Source: Candidatus Levyibacteriota bacterium (GTDB lineage: Bacteria > Patescibacteriota > Microgenomatia > Levybacterales > UBA12049). From it: a stretch of DNA of 6,188 nt. Each line of letters starts with the position of its first letter. Positions within the stretch are counted from its first letter, which is position 1. Positions 4,937-6,188 of the stretch are shown in pieces. The notes beneath the pieces are model-generated. The model saw nothing but the letters and a program-made list of their open reading frames with translations. It did not search any database and was not told the DNA's origin. The stretch spans positions 1 through 6,188 of the forward strand of contig PRDT01000046.1 in the NCBI GenBank assembly GCA_003173995.1, read 5' to 3'. Made by a program: the position numbers and the translations under genes.

Positions 4937-6188
4937 ATGCCCAAAAATTTCCTGCAAAAAGGTCTATCACTTCTTCTCAAACAACAAACAAATATCCTCT
5001 CTGCAGCCTTCATTATTATGGCTACGGTTATTTTCTCTCAGCTTTTAGGACTTGTCAGACAAAGACTCTTAGTAGGTATATTTGGTGCATCTAATACACT
5101 CGGTGTTTACCTCGCATCAGCAAGGCTTCCTGATTTTCTATTTCAAATTATTATTGCAGGTGCTCTCTCTAGTGCATTTATTCCTGTTTTCTCAGATTAT
5201 TTAGTTAAAGAGAAAGAAAAAGAAGGATATACTTTTGCGTCTAATTTACTTACCATTGGTCTTTCTATTTTTCTTCTTATTTCAGTTATTCTTTTTATTT
5301 TCGCAGAATTTTTCTCACACCTTATTGCACCAGGATTTAGTCCGTCTGAGATAAGTCTTATGGCAAATTTGATGAGAATTGTTCTTATTGGAGAAATGCT
5401 TTTTATTATTGGTAGTTTTTTCTCGGCAATGCTTCAGTCGTACAATCATTTTCTCATCCCAGGAATTGCCTCAGCGATGTATAACCTTGGAATGATTATC
5501 GGTATCGTTGCTTTGTTTCCCTTTATTGGTATTTATGCGCCGGCAGTTGGTGTTATTTTGGGAGCATTTATTTTTGTTGTGTTACAAATTCCACTTATTC
5601 GAAAAGTAGGATTCAGGTTTCATTTCCAGAAAAGTGTTGCCAAGTCGGGCATTATAGAGGTGTTTCACCTTATGTGGCCTCGAACACTTTCACTTGCTAT
5701 TTTTCAGGTTGGGACACTGATTACCGTCACATTGATTTCTTTTTTACAAGATCCTGGGAGAAATTATGTAATTTTTGACTATGCACAGACCCTTGCTTTC
5801 GCGCCAGTTGTCCTTTTTGGCCAAACGATTGCACAAGCTGCATTTCCTGTCCTTTCTCGTCAAAAAGGAAATATGACTGAATTTAAGGAGACATTTTTGA
5901 CAAGCTTTTTCCAAATGTTGTATTTAGTCATGCCATTTTCAGTCTTGCTCGTAGTCCTTCGTATTCCAATTGTCAGACTTATTTACGGAGCATCGCTTTT
6001 TGACTGGCAAGCAACAGTCCTGACCGGGCGAACACTTGCCCTTTTTTCAATCTCTCTCTTTGCGCAGGCTCTTGTGTATCTTATTTCTCGAGGATTTTAT
6101 GCACTGCATGATACAAGGACACCACTTATTGTCGGAGCGGTCACGACTGGTGTTATGGTTGCGGCAGGAGCATTTTCTATTTTTGCTC
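4937..6188 (+). CDS. murJ: MurJ-type lipid II flippase (MviN family), C-terminus beyond window
   Basis: The frame is open from ATG 4937 to the window end (417 codons; family members are usually about 500-550 residues). MurJ moves the peptidoglycan precursor lipid II to the outer face of the membrane. Recognisable MOP-superfamily features are the first-helix block FSQLLGLVRQRLLVGIFGAS (33-52), RLPDFLFQ with IIIAGALSSAFIPVFSDY after it (63-88), and a seventh/eighth-helix region with YAQTLAFAPVVLFGQ (282-296) and AAFPVLSR (301-308). FYALHDTRTPLIVG (387-400) lies near the cut end. There are about 11-12 membrane helices in the visible part. No Shine-Dalgarno sequence precedes the ATG; an in-frame TTG at 4925 is a weaker alternative. 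Several cavity residues important in E. coli MurJ appear replaced (see findings), so a divergent or specialised flippase remains possible. Confidence 0.93.
   Translation, partial: MPKNFLQKGLSLLLKQQTNILSAAFIIMATVIFSQLLGLVRQRLLVGIFGASNTLGVYLASARLPDFLFQIIIAGALSSAFIPVFSDYLVKEKEKEGYTFASNLLTIGLSIFLLISVILFIFAEFFSHLIAPGFSPSEISLMANLMRIVLIGEMLFIIGSFFSAMLQSYNHFLIPGIASAMYNLGMIIGIVALFPFIGIYAPAVGVILGAFIFVVLQIPLIRKVGFRFHFQKSVAKSGIIEVFHLMWPRTLSLAIFQVGTLITVTLISFLQDPGRNYVIFDYAQTLAFAPVVLFGQTIAQAAFPVLSRQKGNMTEFKETFLTSFFQMLYLVMPFSVLLVVLRIPIVRLIYGASLFDWQATVLTGRTLALFSISLFAQALVYLISRGFYALHDTRTPLIVGAVTTGVMVAAGAFSIFA

Overview
The window looks like chromosomal DNA of a Candidate Phyla Radiation (Patescibacteria) bacterium, most likely of the Microgenomates group. 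This is inferred from four things: AT-rich codon use, a compact PilN/PilO-type pilus gene cluster, a secreted fibronectin-III protein of a style I associate with that group, and very tight gene packing. UGA acts as a normal stop at several gene junctions, which argues against the code-25 lineages (Gracilibacteria, Absconditabacteria). No RNA genes, insertion sequences, CRISPR arrays or phage genes are visible.

Layout. The left three quarters (about 1-4482) is one leftward, translationally coupled operon. In transcription order it holds pilN-like, pilO-like, a 105-residue membrane protein, a 466-residue secreted FN3/Ig-like protein ending in an LPPTG sorting-type signal, an FAD-dependent amine-oxidase-type flavoprotein, and the start of a GT-C (family 39/ArnT-PMT-like) membrane glycosyltransferase that runs off the left edge. 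Consecutive genes overlap by 4 bp (ATGA) at three junctions, are 3 bp apart at one, and overlap by 53 bp at the last. The next gene to the right, also leftward, is rpsT (ribosomal protein S20). Divergent from it, murJ (lipid II flippase) runs rightward off the window.

How the genes may work together. PilN and PilO form the inner-membrane alignment complex of type IV pili. The small protein and the FN3/LPPTG protein both have an N-terminal membrane segment and Pro/Thr-rich stretches, so they are probably extracellular partners. The flavoprotein and the lipid-sugar-dependent glycosyltransferase suggest a surface glycan or lipid-carrier step in the same operon. MurJ supplies lipid II, which is also the usual acceptor for sortase-type anchoring. 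The operon-wide role is inference.

Regulation. The two short intergenic gaps (4483-4545 and 4873-4936) carry promoter-like elements. The three promoter-proximal genes (pilN, rpsT, murJ) have no Shine-Dalgarno sequence, whereas all five downstream operon genes have one. The predicted start sites of rpsT and pilN fall at or within about 3 nt of the ATG, suggesting leaderless or near-leaderless mRNAs. No convincing rho-independent terminator was found.
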